Below, in pieces: positions 16,277-24,821 of a stretch of 58,736 nt of DNA. Within the stretch, counting starts at the first letter, position 1. Every line of letters begins with the position of its first letter. The notes beneath the pieces are model-generated. The model saw only the letters and a program-made list of their open reading frames with translations, did no database searches and was not told the origin of the DNA. Position numbers and translations under genes: made by a program. Source of the DNA: Myxococcales bacterium (lineage in GTDB: Bacteria; Myxococcota_A; Polyangia; Palsa-1104); the NCBI GenBank assembly GCA_028287105.1, contig JAQBQH010000337.1:1-58736 (forward strand). Reading direction: 5' to 3'.

Positions 16277-17662
16277 ATGGCCTCGATCATCACCATGCCC
16301 AAGCTCTCCCCGACGATGGAAGAGGGCGTGCTCGCGAAGTGGACCAAGAAGGAAGGCGACAAGATCCAGCCCGGCGACGTGATCGCGGAGGTCGAGACCG
16401 ACAAGGCGAACATGGAGTTTCCGCTCGAGGACGAGGGCGTGCTCCTGAAGCTGCTCGTCAAAGAGGGCGATACCGTCAAGCTCGGCGATCCGGTCGCGGT
16501 GCTCGGCGAGGCGGGCGAAGATCTGGCGGACGTGATGAAGGAGGTTGGGCAGAAGGGCGCTCAGCCGCAGAAGAAGACCGACGAGCCGGCGGCGCCACCG
16601 GTGGCAGCGACGGTGCGGGCGGAGACCGGCGACCGCGAGCAGGGCGACACGAAGGCGCCCGATCCGACGCGCGCGGCGGCGAAGAGTGTGCCCGTCGCGA
16701 AGCCAGCACCGGCGTCCAAGCAGGCGGCCGCCAGGCCTGCTCTTTCCGTCGTGCAGGCGGAGCCGGCCAATGGCAACGGGCATGGGCGGGTGTTGGCGTC
16801 GCCGTTCGCGCGCAAGCTGGCGCTCGAGAAGGGCGTCGATCTGAAGCGCCTCTCCGGGTCCGGCCCGCACGGGCGCATCATCAAGCGCGACATCGACGAG
16901 GCGGCCGCGCATGGCGAAGCGGCGCCCTCCTCCCTCGCGTACGTGCCGTCGCGCGAGGACCAGCTCGTGCCGGCGTCGCAGATGCGCAAGACCATCGCGC
17001 GCCGCCTCATCGAGGCCAAGCGCGAGATCCCGCACATCTACCTCACGGCCGACGCCACCGTCGACCGGCTCGTCGAGATGCGCGAGCAGCTCAACGACAG
17101 CGGCACCGGCACCGAAGGCGCGGTCAAGGTCTCGATCAACGATCTGGTGATCAAGGCGCTGGCGATGGCGCTCGCGCGCATGCCCGACGCGAACGTCTCG
17201 TGGACGGCCGAAGGGATCCTGCGCCACGGCGGCGTGCATATCGGCATGGCCGTGTCGCTGCCCGACAACGGGCTCATCACGCCGGTCGTACGTGACGCCG
17301 ACGTCAAGTCGATCGGCGCACTGGCACGCGAGACCCGCTCGCTCGCCGAGCGCGCGCGCGCCAAGAAGCTCAAGCCCGAAGAGTACTCGGGTGGCTCGGC
17401 GACGGTGTCGAACCTCGGCATGTTCGGCGTCCGCGAGTTCGTAGCCATCATCAATCCGCCCGAGTCGGTGATCCTCGCCGTCGGCACCACCGAGAAGCGG
17501 CCGATCGTGGTGACGCGCGATGGGCACGACGTCCTCGAGGTGGCGCGCCGCATGACGCTCACCTTGTCGTGCGACCACCGCGTCGTCGACGGGGTCCTGG
17601 GCGCCAAGCTTCTCGGCGAAGTGGTGAAGCTGCTCGAAAAACCGATGGGCATGCTGCTCTAG
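16277..17662 (+). CDS. pdhC: Pyruvate dehydrogenase E2 (dihydrolipoamide acetyltransferase)
   Basis: A 461-residue E2 core subunit. It has one N-terminal lipoyl domain with the modified lysine at 43 in [10 protein letters not shown]. An Ala/Pro/Lys-rich flexible linker spans about 90-170, and a peripheral-subunit-binding domain follows ([15 protein letters not shown], then [13 protein letters not shown]). The C-terminal acyltransferase domain ends with the catalytic His/Asp motif CDHRVVDG. The enzyme transfers the acetyl group to CoA. Start and order (E1 alpha, E1 beta, E2, then lipA) are typical of a pdh operon. No dihydrolipoamide dehydrogenase (E3) gene is in the window, so E3 must come from elsewhere. 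Confidence 0.94.
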   Translation: MASIITMPKLSPTMEEGVLAKWTKKEGDKIQPGDVIAEVETDKANMEFPLEDEGVLLKLLVKEGDTVKLGDPVAVLGEAGEDLADVMKEVGQKGAQPQKKTDEPAAPPVAATVRAETGDREQGDTKAPDPTRAAAKSVPVAKPAPASKQAAARPALSVVQAEPANGNGHGRVLASPFARKLALEKGVDLKRLSGSGPHGRIIKRDIDEAAAHGEAAPSSLAYVPSREDQLVPASQMRKTIARRLIEAKREIPHIYLTADATVDRLVEMREQLNDSGTGTEGAVKVSINDLVIKALAMALARMPDANVSWTAEGILRHGGVHIGMAVSLPDNGLITPVVRDADVKSIGALARETRSLAERARAKKLKPEEYSGGSATVSNLGMFGVREFVAIINPPESVILAVGTTEKRPIVVTRDGHDVLEVARRMTLTLSCDHRVVDGVLGAKLLGEVVKLLEKPMGMLL

Positions 17663-17683
17663 GCCGCATTACATTTAGATCGG

Positions 17684-17689
17684 TATAAA
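17684..17689 (+). promoter_or_regulatory. Candidate -10 element upstream of lipA
   Basis: TATAAA lies 4 nt before GTG 17694 in an AT-rich patch between pdhC and lipA. It may give lipA a separate, leaderless transcript in addition to read-through from pdhABC. Confidence 0.35.
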
Positions 17690-17693
17690 AAAA

Positions 17694-18632
17694 GTGCGCA
17701 CGACCTTCCGAAAGCTTCCCGTTCTCAACGGTGGCGACGCTCCTCCCGAGCCGCCCAAGGGGCGGCGCCATCCCGATTGGATCAAGGTGCGCATCCCGTC
17801 GGGCGAGAACTACTTCGACGTGCGCGAGCTGGTCCATGGGCTGAAGCTGCACACCGTCTGCGAATCGGCGTCGTGCCCCAACATCGGCGAGTGCTGGGAT
17901 CGTCGCGCGCTGACCATCATGATCCTCGGCGGCATCTGCACGCGGTCGTGCCAGTTCTGCGACGTGCCGACCGGGCGGCCCGAGCCGGCGGATCCCGACG
18001 AGCCGCGGCGCGTGGGGCTGGCGCTCGGCAAGCTCGGGCTCCGGCACACCGTCATCACGTCGGTCGATCGCGACGACATCCCCGACGGTGGCGCCGCGCA
18101 CTGGGCGGAGACGATCCGCCAGGTCAAGGCCGCCTGCCCGGGCATGACGCTCGAGGTCCTGACCGGCGACTTCAAGGGCGAGACCCGCGACGTCGACACC
18201 GTCCTCGCCGCCAAGCCCGACGTGTTCGCGCACAATCTCGAGACGGTGCCGCGGCTGTCGCGGCAGGTGCGGGTGCAGGCGCGCTACGATCGCAGCTACG
18301 CGGTGCTGGCGCACGCGCGCAAGATGGGCGCCATCGTCAAGACCGGCCTCATGCTCGGACTCGGCGAGGAGCTCGACGAGGTGCGCGCGGTGCTCGAGGA
18401 GCTGGCCGCGCTCGGCGTGCACATCGTGACGCTGGGCCAGTATCTACGTCCGTCGAAGAACCACCTGCCGCTGCACCGCTACGTGACGCCGGACGAGTTC
18501 GCGCAGCTCAAGGACGAGGCGCTCGCGTTCGGCATCATGCACGTCGAGTCGGGGCCGCTGGTGCGCAGCTCGTACCACGCTGACGGGCAGGCCGATCTCA
18601 TCGCCGAGATCGTCGCCCGCGCGCGCGGCTGA
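17694..18632 (+). CDS. lipA: Lipoyl synthase
   Basis: A 312-residue radical-SAM enzyme that inserts two sulfurs into octanoylated lipoyl domains, here most obviously those of PdhC. The auxiliary cluster motif is at Cys 56, 61 and 67 (CESASCPNIGEC), the radical-SAM motif at Cys 82, 86 and 89 (CTRSCQFC), and the C-terminal RSSYHAD supplies the serine ligand. Length is normal. The GTG start fits the family N-terminus (RKLP...HPDWIKVR). Its position 31 nt after pdhC links cofactor assembly to the complex that uses it. No lipB is seen nearby. Confidence 0.96.
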   Translation: MRTTFRKLPVLNGGDAPPEPPKGRRHPDWIKVRIPSGENYFDVRELVHGLKLHTVCESASCPNIGECWDRRALTIMILGGICTRSCQFCDVPTGRPEPADPDEPRRVGLALGKLGLRHTVITSVDRDDIPDGGAAHWAETIRQVKAACPGMTLEVLTGDFKGETRDVDTVLAAKPDVFAHNLETVPRLSRQVRVQARYDRSYAVLAHARKMGAIVKTGLMLGLGEELDEVRAVLEELAALGVHIVTLGQYLRPSKNHLPLHRYVTPDEFAQLKDEALAFGIMHVESGPLVRSSYHADGQADLIAEIVARARG

Positions 18633-18639
18633 CCCGCCG

Positions 18640-20223
18640 CTAGTACTTCATGTCGTCGGTGGTGACGTAGTAGCCGGCGTTGGGCGTGGCCGGCGGGTGC
18701 AGCGCAGTCACGTCGCAGCCGGTGACGATGCCGGTCGCGTCGACGTTCACCTTCACATCGGCGACGCGCCACAGAAAGCCCTTGTTGTAGCCGGCCGTGA
18801 CGCTGCCGTTGAACCCCGTCAACGTGTTGGGCGCCTGCCCGAACGTCGACTTCAACGTGCCACCGCAATAGATGTTGACGATGGGATGGTTCTCGCTGGC
18901 ACCGCGGTAATAATGAACCGCGGTTCGGAAGACCTGTCCGTCGGCCGGGTTGTCGATGTTGATGTTTTCGGGCACGCCCAGGCGGCCGCCGGTGTTGTCG
19001 ACGTCGAGGCGCGGGTTGTGGCAGGCCATGAGGCCGCTTTGCCAGGTTGCACCGTCGGGTCCGCCCTTGCACTCGTCGATCGCGGAGCTCGCGTAGCTCC
19101 AATTCGGCTGCGCGGGATGGGTGCCCGACGTGTACTCGTCCGCCTTACAGTTCTTGTAGTAGCAGTCGTCGGGGTTGTCGACGGGGCTCGCGTCGGTGCC
19201 GCCGTTGCGGAACCACGAGGTCGTCGTGCCGGGCTTGTGGACGTGGAGATCGATGTCGTCCTTGTCGGTGTGGTCCCAGCACATCTCGAAACGCAGCCCC
19301 GGGCCCTCGACGTGCTGCACCCAGGTGCACGTATAGGTCTGGCCGTCGGCGCCGACGACCGTGAGCGTCACGGTGTAGTCGCCCGAGAGCGTGAACTTGA
19401 CGGTCGCGTCCTTCATCGTCGGTCCGGTCAGCGTGAAGCTCTGCACCGGCGGCGTGCCCGTCGACGTCAGGAAGAGCTTGTCGCAGGGACCGCCTTCGAT
19501 CTTCCAGCTCCACGAGGTCGCCGGCTGCGAAAAGAAGAGCTCGCCCTTCAAGGCGAGATCGGTGAACGGCTTGACCGGCTTGATGCGCGGATCGCCCGGC
19601 GCCGGGCAGTCGAGCACCGAGGTGCAGCAGAGCGAGTCGTCGCTGCAGCCGTTGCAGTCGTTGTCGAGGTTGTCGCACTTCTCGCCCGACGGGCTGATCG
19701 AGTCCTTGCACGGACCCCACATGCCGAACTCGAGCCCTTCGCAGGTGGTGCTGCCGTCGGTGCAGCCGCCGACGCCGCGCTTGCCGGGCGGGCCCTGGAA
19801 GCACTTCTCGACGGAGCCGGGCTGGCATGGGCACCCTTCGTCGACAGTGCCGTTGCAGTTGTCGTCGAGGCCGTTGCCGCGGCCGCTCGGTCCGCAATCC
19901 TCGGCGCCCTTGCAGCCGGCGCTGGGGCCGATGGGCGTCACGCACTGTTTGCCCATCTGCGGCGGAACGCACATCGTGTTCGACGACGCGAGGTCGAACT
20001 CGTAGGCGTGGCCGCCGTCCTCGACGGCCAGAACGCTCATGTCGGCGCCGTCATCGGTGCCGCCACCCCCGCCGTTGCCGCCGATGCCGCCCGTCGAGAA
20101 GTCGACGTCGGTACCCGGCTGGTGCAGCGGCATCTGCGTCGGCGAGCAGCCGGACCATCCAACCACTGCCCCCAGGAGGAGGCAAACCAGTGAAAACCGC
20201 CCCATGGACCGGTCAAATTCCAT
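18640..20223 (-). CDS. MopE-like lipoprotein with metal-binding Asp/Asn-Cys motifs
   Basis: A 527-residue exported protein with signal peptide MGRFSLVCLLLGAVVG and lipobox WSGC (Cys at about 24). A Gly/Asp-rich linker follows, then two MopE-type motifs, DDNCNGTVDEGC and DNDCNGCSDDSLCC, which in this family bind calcium or copper and occur in proteins of myxobacteria and methanotrophs. The middle is PKD/Ig-like (SGDYTVTLTVVGADG), and the C-terminal half contains DDIDLHVHKP, CYYKNC and paired cysteines. It is probably an outer-surface lipoprotein. The start is uncertain: ATG 20223 is used, but ATG 20205 would sit closer to the signal peptide. It ends 7 nt from the convergent lipA stop. Confidence 0.82.
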   Translation of the reverse strand: MEFDRSMGRFSLVCLLLGAVVGWSGCSPTQMPLHQPGTDVDFSTGGIGGNGGGGGTDDGADMSVLAVEDGGHAYEFDLASSNTMCVPPQMGKQCVTPIGPSAGCKGAEDCGPSGRGNGLDDNCNGTVDEGCPCQPGSVEKCFQGPPGKRGVGGCTDGSTTCEGLEFGMWGPCKDSISPSGEKCDNLDNDCNGCSDDSLCCTSVLDCPAPGDPRIKPVKPFTDLALKGELFFSQPATSWSWKIEGGPCDKLFLTSTGTPPVQSFTLTGPTMKDATVKFTLSGDYTVTLTVVGADGQTYTCTWVQHVEGPGLRFEMCWDHTDKDDIDLHVHKPGTTTSWFRNGGTDASPVDNPDDCYYKNCKADEYTSGTHPAQPNWSYASSAIDECKGGPDGATWQSGLMACHNPRLDVDNTGGRLGVPENINIDNPADGQVFRTAVHYYRGASENHPIVNIYCGGTLKSTFGQAPNTLTGFNGSVTAGYNKGFLWRVADVKVNVDATGIVTGCDVTALHPPATPNAGYYVTTDDMKY

Positions 20224-20260
20224 GGTGGGGGCTCTTACCACATTTGCATACGCGTTTGTG

Positions 20261-20289
20261 TTGATTCGGGCGGTCGTCCCGAATAATGT
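20261..20289 (+). promoter_or_regulatory. Sigma70-type promoter of the panE-like gene
   Basis: TTGATT (20261-20266), 17-nt spacer, TAATGT (20284-20289). A leader of about 15 nt contains GGAGG at an appropriate distance from ATG 20311. Confidence 0.65.
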
Positions 20290-20310
20290 TCTCCCCGTCG
20301 GAGGCCTCGG

Positions 20311-21378
20311 ATGCGAATTGCGGTGATCGGCTGTGGCGGAATCGGCGGGGTGTTGGCGGCGAATCTCACGCGCGCCGGAGCCGACGTCACGCCCGTCGTC
20401 GGCAACCCGAAGATCGCCGACGCGCTCGTGGCGCACGGCTACCGCGTCCGTGAGCTCGACGGCAGCGAGTGGTCGGTGGCGACGGGCCGCGCGCCGCTCC
20501 TGCACGCCGGCGAGTCGACCGAGCCGTTCGATCTCGCCATCGTCGCCACGCAGTCGACGACGATGGAGACTGCGCTCGAGGCGGCGCGCGATCGCCTCGC
20601 CCCCGGCGCCACGGTCGTCACCTGTCAGAACGGCCTGCCCGAAGAACGCGCCGCCGCCATCGTCGGTGAGCGGGTCGTCGGCTGCGTCGTCGGCTGGGGC
20701 GCCAGCATGGTCGAGCCCGGCCTCTACAAGCGCACCTCCACGGGCGTCCTCACCTACGGGCGCCCCACGCCAGGGTCGCCCGACCCGAGCGGCCTCGTGC
20801 AGCTCACCGAGTCGGCGTCGCCTGGCGTCATCGTCGACGATCTGGCCGGTGTGCGCTGGTCGAAGCTGGCCATCAACTGCGTGACCACGACGCTCGGCGC
20901 CATCGGCGGCGTACCGCTCGGCAAGCTGCTCTCGCATCGACCCATTCGCCGCATCGCGCTGGAGGTCTTCGCCGAGGTCGCCGCCGTCGCCCAGGCGGCC
21001 GGCGTGCGCGTCCAGCCGGTCGGCGGCACGCTCGACATCGACAAGATCGCCATCAGCGAGGTGGAGCGCCGCATGACCATCGGCTCGCCGGCGCTCGCCT
21101 ACAAGCACTCGGTGCTGCTCGCGGTCGGCTTCAAGTACCGCCGGCTGCGGTCGTCGATGCTCTATGCGCTCGAGCGTGGCCGCCCGCCGGAGATCGACTT
21201 CCTCAACGGCGAGATCGTGCGGCGCGGCGCGGCCCTCGGCGTGCCGACGCCGGTCAACAGCGCCCTCGTCGAGGCGGTGCGCGAGATCGAAGCGCGCCGG
21301 CTCGGCTCGTCGTTGGCGTCGCTGCGCGCCATCCACGATCGCGTCATCGGCGGAAAGCCCTTGCGCGCCGCGGCGTGA
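20311..21378 (+). CDS. 2-dehydropantoate 2-reductase (ketopantoate reductase family)
   Basis: A 355-residue NAD(P)H-dependent reductase. The nucleotide fold starts at once with IGCGGIGG (7-14). The conserved CQNGLPEE stretch near 110, the catalytic-lysine region KLAINCVTT near 190 and the C-terminal Glu/Ser pattern match ApbA/PanE proteins, which convert ketopantoate to pantoate for CoA synthesis. It is about 50 residues longer than E. coli PanE, mainly at the C-terminus. Families of this size sometimes act on other 2-oxo acids, so a symbol is withheld. It has its own promoter, diverging from the MopE-like gene. Confidence 0.85.
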   Translation: MRIAVIGCGGIGGVLAANLTRAGADVTPVVGNPKIADALVAHGYRVRELDGSEWSVATGRAPLLHAGESTEPFDLAIVATQSTTMETALEAARDRLAPGATVVTCQNGLPEERAAAIVGERVVGCVVGWGASMVEPGLYKRTSTGVLTYGRPTPGSPDPSGLVQLTESASPGVIVDDLAGVRWSKLAINCVTTTLGAIGGVPLGKLLSHRPIRRIALEVFAEVAAVAQAAGVRVQPVGGTLDIDKIAISEVERRMTIGSPALAYKHSVLLAVGFKYRRLRSSMLYALERGRPPEIDFLNGEIVRRGAALGVPTPVNSALVEAVREIEARRLGSSLASLRAIHDRVIGGKPLRAAA

Positions 21379-21448
21379 TCGCCCTCACGACTTAACTTTT
21401 GCAGATGGCAGGGGTCTCCGACTGGTCTATGATCGTCCCGGAGGTCGC

Positions 21449-22015
21449 ATGCGCACTACCTACATCCTAGCTTTCGTTGCAATCCTCGCCGGCGGTTGCG
21501 TCGTGGTTCCCGCCAACGGCAACCCCAACCCCAATCCGAATCCCAATCCGAACCCGCAGGGCCCGCCCACCTACCGCATCAAGCCGGGCAACGGCACCAT
21601 CATCCAGCCCGGCGTGCAGGCAGGCTACGGCATCACCGCGAATCTCGGCGGCAGCTACCGCCTGGTCTGGACGGGCGACTCGTCGGTCCAGTACACGAGC
21701 TTCAAAGGCACGGTCTACACGCCGGGCCGCTTCACGGTCTTCGATCCCGGCTGCGGCGGAGTCTGCCCCGACGAGTCGAACGATCTGTTCTCGACGCCCG
21801 GCCCGGTCAGCGGCGGCGGCGAGCAGTTCAACTTCGACGCGGTCACCTTGAGCGGTCTCGACGGCATCGACTTCGGCGTCAGCCTCGAGCCGGTCGAGTT
21901 CACGCTCACCATCGACGGCCTCGCCTACCCGCAGCTCGTGTTCTTCCCGAACACCGATTCGGGCGGAGCAGTCGTCAGCCCCGGAGAAATCCCGTTCGGC
22001 CTGACGACGCAGTAG
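21449..22015 (+). CDS. Lipoprotein with Asn-Pro repeat linker
   Basis: A 188-residue protein with a short signal peptide and lipobox LAGGC (Cys at about 16). Six Asn-Pro dipeptides lie directly after the lipidated region and act as a linker, followed by a beta-rich domain with one Cys pair (PGCGGVCPDE). The family is not recognised. The upstream region has TATGAT at 21428-21433 and GGAGG before ATG 21449. It ends 16 nt from the convergent lipoprotein gene, within a short direct repeat. Confidence 0.72.
   Translation: MRTTYILAFVAILAGGCVVVPANGNPNPNPNPNPNPQGPPTYRIKPGNGTIIQPGVQAGYGITANLGGSYRLVWTGDSSVQYTSFKGTVYTPGRFTVFDPGCGGVCPDESNDLFSTPGPVSGGGEQFNFDAVTLSGLDGIDFGVSLEPVEFTLTIDGLAYPQLVFFPNTDSGGAVVSPGEIPFGLTTQ
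21521..21556 (+). repeat. Six tandem hexanucleotide units (AAYCCN) encoding Asn-Pro
   Basis: Six in-frame six-base units, AAC or AAT followed by CCC or CCG, give (Asn-Pro)6. Units differ at wobble positions, so the repeat is maintained at protein level rather than being a fresh slippage tract. Confidence 0.85.
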
Positions 22016-22037
22016 CTACTTGACGCCGTAGCTACTT
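22012..22037. repeat. Direct repeat carrying both convergent stop codons
   Basis: GTAGCTACTT occurs at 22012-22021 and again at 22028-22037. The TAG in the first copy ends the plus-strand lipoprotein. The CTA in the second copy is the stop of the minus-strand lipoprotein. Confidence 0.7.
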
Positions 22038-22508
22038 TACGACGGTGAGCGTGTTGCAGTAGGGAGCGCTCTGCGCGCCCGCGCGGTCGGTGACCTTGAG
22101 CTTGACGTCGCGGGTGCCTTCCGACGCGGCGCCGCCGTTCGACATGATCTGGACGCCGAGGGGACCGCTCCACTCGTTGCCGGCGCGCCCCGAGTCGGGC
22201 AGCGCGATCTCGCTCTCGTTGACGCGTGCGCCGATGAAGAACGTGGCCTTCACCACCGCGGCGTCGCCGTCGGGATCGGTGACGCGCATCGTGCCGAGCA
22301 CCGTCGCATCCTCGGCATAGGTGCAGGTCGGGAGCGCCAGCTCGACGATGGACGGGGGAGCGCCGCCGCCGCCGGGCTGCGCGCTCTCGCCGGGGCATAG
22401 CTTCCACGCCGTCGGATTGTGGCAGGTCTTGGTGTCGATGCAGCCCAGGCCGCCGGCCATCATCAGCGTCGGAAGCAGCGCCACTCGCAACAGCTCGCCT
22501 CGCACCAT
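22032..22508 (-). CDS. Lipoprotein of unknown function
   Basis: About 158 residues with hydrophobic signal LLRVALLPTLMMAGG and lipobox GGLGC. The mature part has a Pro/Gly-rich linker and then an Ig-like beta domain (VTDPDGDAAVVKATFFIGA, then VKLKVTDRAGAQS), like bacterial cadherin/PKD-type repeats, closed by a Cys pair. No specific function can be assigned. ATG 22508 is used because AGGCGG lies upstream; an in-frame GTG at 22517 is possible. It follows the small membrane protein by about 12 nt, so it is likely the last gene of the 25.5-22 kb operon. Confidence 0.68.
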   Translation of the reverse strand: MVRGELLRVALLPTLMMAGGLGCIDTKTCHNPTAWKLCPGESAQPGGGGAPPSIVELALPTCTYAEDATVLGTMRVTDPDGDAAVVKATFFIGARVNESEIALPDSGRAGNEWSGPLGVQIMSNGGAASEGTRDVKLKVTDRAGAQSAPYCNTLTVVK

Positions 22509-22520
22509 TTGCCGCACCGC

Positions 22521-22766
22521 CTAATGATACCGCGGAACTTTGTGCGGTGGCGGCGTGCCGAGGCCGAGCGGACCCTGCCAATAGCCGAGCGCCATCAGGA
22601 GCAGCCCCACACCGACGGCGAAGCAGACCAGCGACCAGATCGTCCCGAGGTTGACGAAGCGCGCGTAGAGGCCGTCGCCCTCTCTGCGCGGCCGCTGCAT
22701 GAGCTGCAGGATGGCGAGCAGCACCATCGAGAAGCCGGCCATGTAGAGGAACCAGTTCGGGATCAT
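22521..22766 (-). CDS. Small two-helix membrane protein
   Basis: An 81-residue protein with two predicted transmembrane segments (FLYMAGFSMVLLAILQL and LVCFAVGVGLLLMALGYW) joined by a basic loop. The ends are short and a Pro/His tail follows. Its ATG overlaps the stop of the CapA-like gene by 4 nt, which is good evidence that it is translated. The family is not recognised; it could be an accessory to the CapA-like protein or an unrelated inner-membrane peptide. Confidence 0.7.
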   Translation of the reverse strand: MIPNWFLYMAGFSMVLLAILQLMQRPRREGDGLYARFVNLGTIWSLVCFAVGVGLLLMALGYWQGPLGLGTPPPHKVPRYH

Positions 22767-23872
22767 CGCGCGCAGCCGGGAAGGACGAGGACGCCGTTCT
22801 GCAGGTCGGCGCCATAGGCGCGGGAGCGCTCGCGCAGGCGGTCGAGCGTGGCGATCAGCGCGACGCCGGCGAGCGGCTCGGGGCGAAAGTGCACACGTTC
22901 ATTCTGCACCGCGAGCGGGACAAGCTCCAGACGATCGAGCGCGGCCCCGCCGCCCGGGCATTTTCGGGCGTGCGCGCGCGCCAGGAGGCCGACGTTGAAG
23001 ACGTCGCCCCGGTCGATCTCGAAGCGGCCGGGGGTGCCAAAGGCGTAGTTTCCGAGGCTGAAGAGGATGGCGCGCCCGCGGTACAGCCCGACTGGATGCG
23101 CGACGTGGGGGTGGTGGTCGACGACCAGATCGGCGCCCGCGTCGATGGCGCGGCGGGCCCAACGCCAGGCCGACGCCGTCGGGGGGGCGTAGTTGTCGCC
23201 GACGTGGAAGCTGACCACGACGACGTCGGCACGCGCCCGCAGCCGCGCCACGTCGCGAGCGAGGTCGGGCTCGGCGGCCATGGCGACGCCGGCGCGATTG
23301 GCGCCCGCGAACTGCCCGACGTAGACGTCCCACAAGAACTGGCGCTCGCAATACGCCAGCAGGCCGACGCGCAAGCCGCCGACGTCGACGACGACGCCAC
23401 GGCGCGCCTCGGCGGCATCCCGGCCGGCGCCGATGACGGCGAGCCCTGCCTGGCCGAGGTTGGCGACGGTCTCGGCGAGGCCGTCGCGGCCGTAGTCGAG
23501 CGCATGGTTGTTGGCCAGCTGCACGACGTCGATGCCCGCCTGCGCCAGCCCCGACGCGAACGCCGCCGGCGAGCGATAGACGTAGTCCTTGTAGACGGGG
23601 AAGCGGGTGCCCCCGTCGGTGACGGGCGCCTCGATGTTGACCACCGCCACGTCCGCCTCGCGCACGAGGTCGAGGGTCGAGCCGAACGGGAAGAGGTACC
23701 CTTTGACGAGCACCGTCGAGAGCGACTGATCGGTGACGGCGGTGTCGCCGCCAAAGAGGAGCGTCGCTTCGCCCGCCGTCGACGCCGGACGGGAGATCGA
23801 GAGCGGCTCGGTCTCGGCCCGCGCGTCGGCGCGCGGATGCCAGCTCCACACCACCGCCGCATAGAGCGCCAC
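22763..23872 (-). CDS. CapA-like (PGA synthesis) metallophosphoesterase-fold protein
   Basis: About 370 residues of the CapA family, related to poly-gamma-glutamate capsule export proteins. The motifs are FGGDTAVTD, NIEAPVTD, LANNHALDYG, SFHVGDNY and VVDHHPHVAHP, then FSLGNYAFG, which together form the metal site. An N-terminal membrane anchor is present. The start is problematic: no ATG or TTG lies before the domain. The GTG used here cuts the hydrophobic segment short, while a CTG at 23908 would give a complete 24-residue anchor and lie 5 nt past the upstream stop. No capBC ligase genes are near, so polyglutamate synthesis is doubtful; other cell-surface roles are likely. Confidence 0.8.
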   Translation of the reverse strand: MALYAAVVWSWHPRADARAETEPLSISRPASTAGEATLLFGGDTAVTDQSLSTVLVKGYLFPFGSTLDLVREADVAVVNIEAPVTDGGTRFPVYKDYVYRSPAAFASGLAQAGIDVVQLANNHALDYGRDGLAETVANLGQAGLAVIGAGRDAAEARRGVVVDVGGLRVGLLAYCERQFLWDVYVGQFAGANRAGVAMAAEPDLARDVARLRARADVVVVSFHVGDNYAPPTASAWRWARRAIDAGADLVVDHHPHVAHPVGLYRGRAILFSLGNYAFGTPGRFEIDRGDVFNVGLLARAHARKCPGGGAALDRLELVPLAVQNERVHFRPEPLAGVALIATLDRLRERSRAYGADLQNGVLVLPGCAR

Positions 23873-23913
23873 GTAGGCGCCGAGCGCCGCGGCAACGGTG
23901 GCGGCCAGCCATG

Positions 23914-24786
23914 CTAGGCGCGTGTCGTCGCCTCGCGGACCAGGGCGTCGTACGCCTGCATGATCCTGTGCGTGATGGGGCCCGGCTTGCCCTCGCCGAG
24001 CGGCTTGCCGTCGACGCGCGAGACCGGCACCACGCCGCGCACCGAGCTGGTCAGGAACGCCTCGTCGGCGGACTGCAGATCGATGGGCCACAGCGCCTGC
24101 TCGGCGCAGCGGATGCCCTCGCGGTGCAGGATCTCCATCACCTTGCGGCGCGTGATGCCTTCGAGGAGGCCCACCGAGAGCGGCGGCGTCATGACCCAGC
24201 GGCCGCGCACGACGAAGAAGTTCGACGAGCTGCCCTCGCTGAGGCGGCCGACGTTGTCGCACAGGATCGCTTCGTAGGCGCCGCGCTTGCGCGCCTCGCC
24301 GACCGCCATGACGCTGCCGAGATAGTTGCCGCTCTTGATCTGCGGATCGATCGTCGACGTCGCCACGCCCGGCGCAAAGCGGGTCCGCCCGACGATGGCG
24401 ACCTCGACCCCGTCGCGGTAGGCCTCGGCCGACGGCGGCTTGGGCGCGCGCACGATGATGATGAGGCGCGGCTCGCCCGCCTCGGCCGGATCGAGCGCGA
24501 TTTCGCCGGCGCCGCGGGTCACGACGATGCGCACGTAGGCGTCGGGCAGCTCGCTCTTGCGCAGGGTGTCGACGACGGCGCGGCGGATCTCCTCGCGCGG
24601 CGGCGTGCGCATGGCGAGGCCGGCGGCCGACCGCTCCAGGCGATCGAGGTGCTCGTCGAGCGCGAAGGCGATGCCCGAGAAGGCGCGCGTCACCTCGTAG
24701 ACCGAGTCGCCGTAGAGAAAGCCGCGATCGAAGACCGGGACGCGCGCTTCGGCCGCGTCGATCGCCGCGCCGTCGATCCAGACCAG
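23914..24786 (-). CDS. Aminotransferase class IV (branched-chain / D-amino acid type)
   Basis: About 290 residues of the fold-type-IV PLP family (IlvE, DAAT, aminodeoxychorismate lyase). It begins with VWIDG and EARVPVFDRGFLYGDSVYE. The catalytic lysine is at 151 in QIKSGNYLGSVMA, and LSEGSSSNFF binds the cofactor phosphate. No ATG, GTG or TTG precedes the conserved N-terminus. CTG 24786 fits the family start, and another CTG at 24825 would overlap the upstream TGA by 4 nt. Which of the class IV reactions it performs is not clear. It sits in an operon between a glycosyltransferase and the CapA-like gene. Confidence 0.82.
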   Translation of the reverse strand: MVWIDGAAIDAAEARVPVFDRGFLYGDSVYEVTRAFSGIAFALDEHLDRLERSAAGLAMRTPPREEIRRAVVDTLRKSELPDAYVRIVVTRGAGEIALDPAEAGEPRLIIIVRAPKPPSAEAYRDGVEVAIVGRTRFAPGVATSTIDPQIKSGNYLGSVMAVGEARKRGAYEAILCDNVGRLSEGSSSNFFVVRGRWVMTPPLSVGLLEGITRRKVMEILHREGIRCAEQALWPIDLQSADEAFLTSSVRGVVPVSRVDGKPLGEGKPGPITHRIMQAYDALVREATTRA

Positions 24787-24821
24787 CGCCTTGCCAACGC
24801 CTGAGCCTGCGCCGGCCGGGC

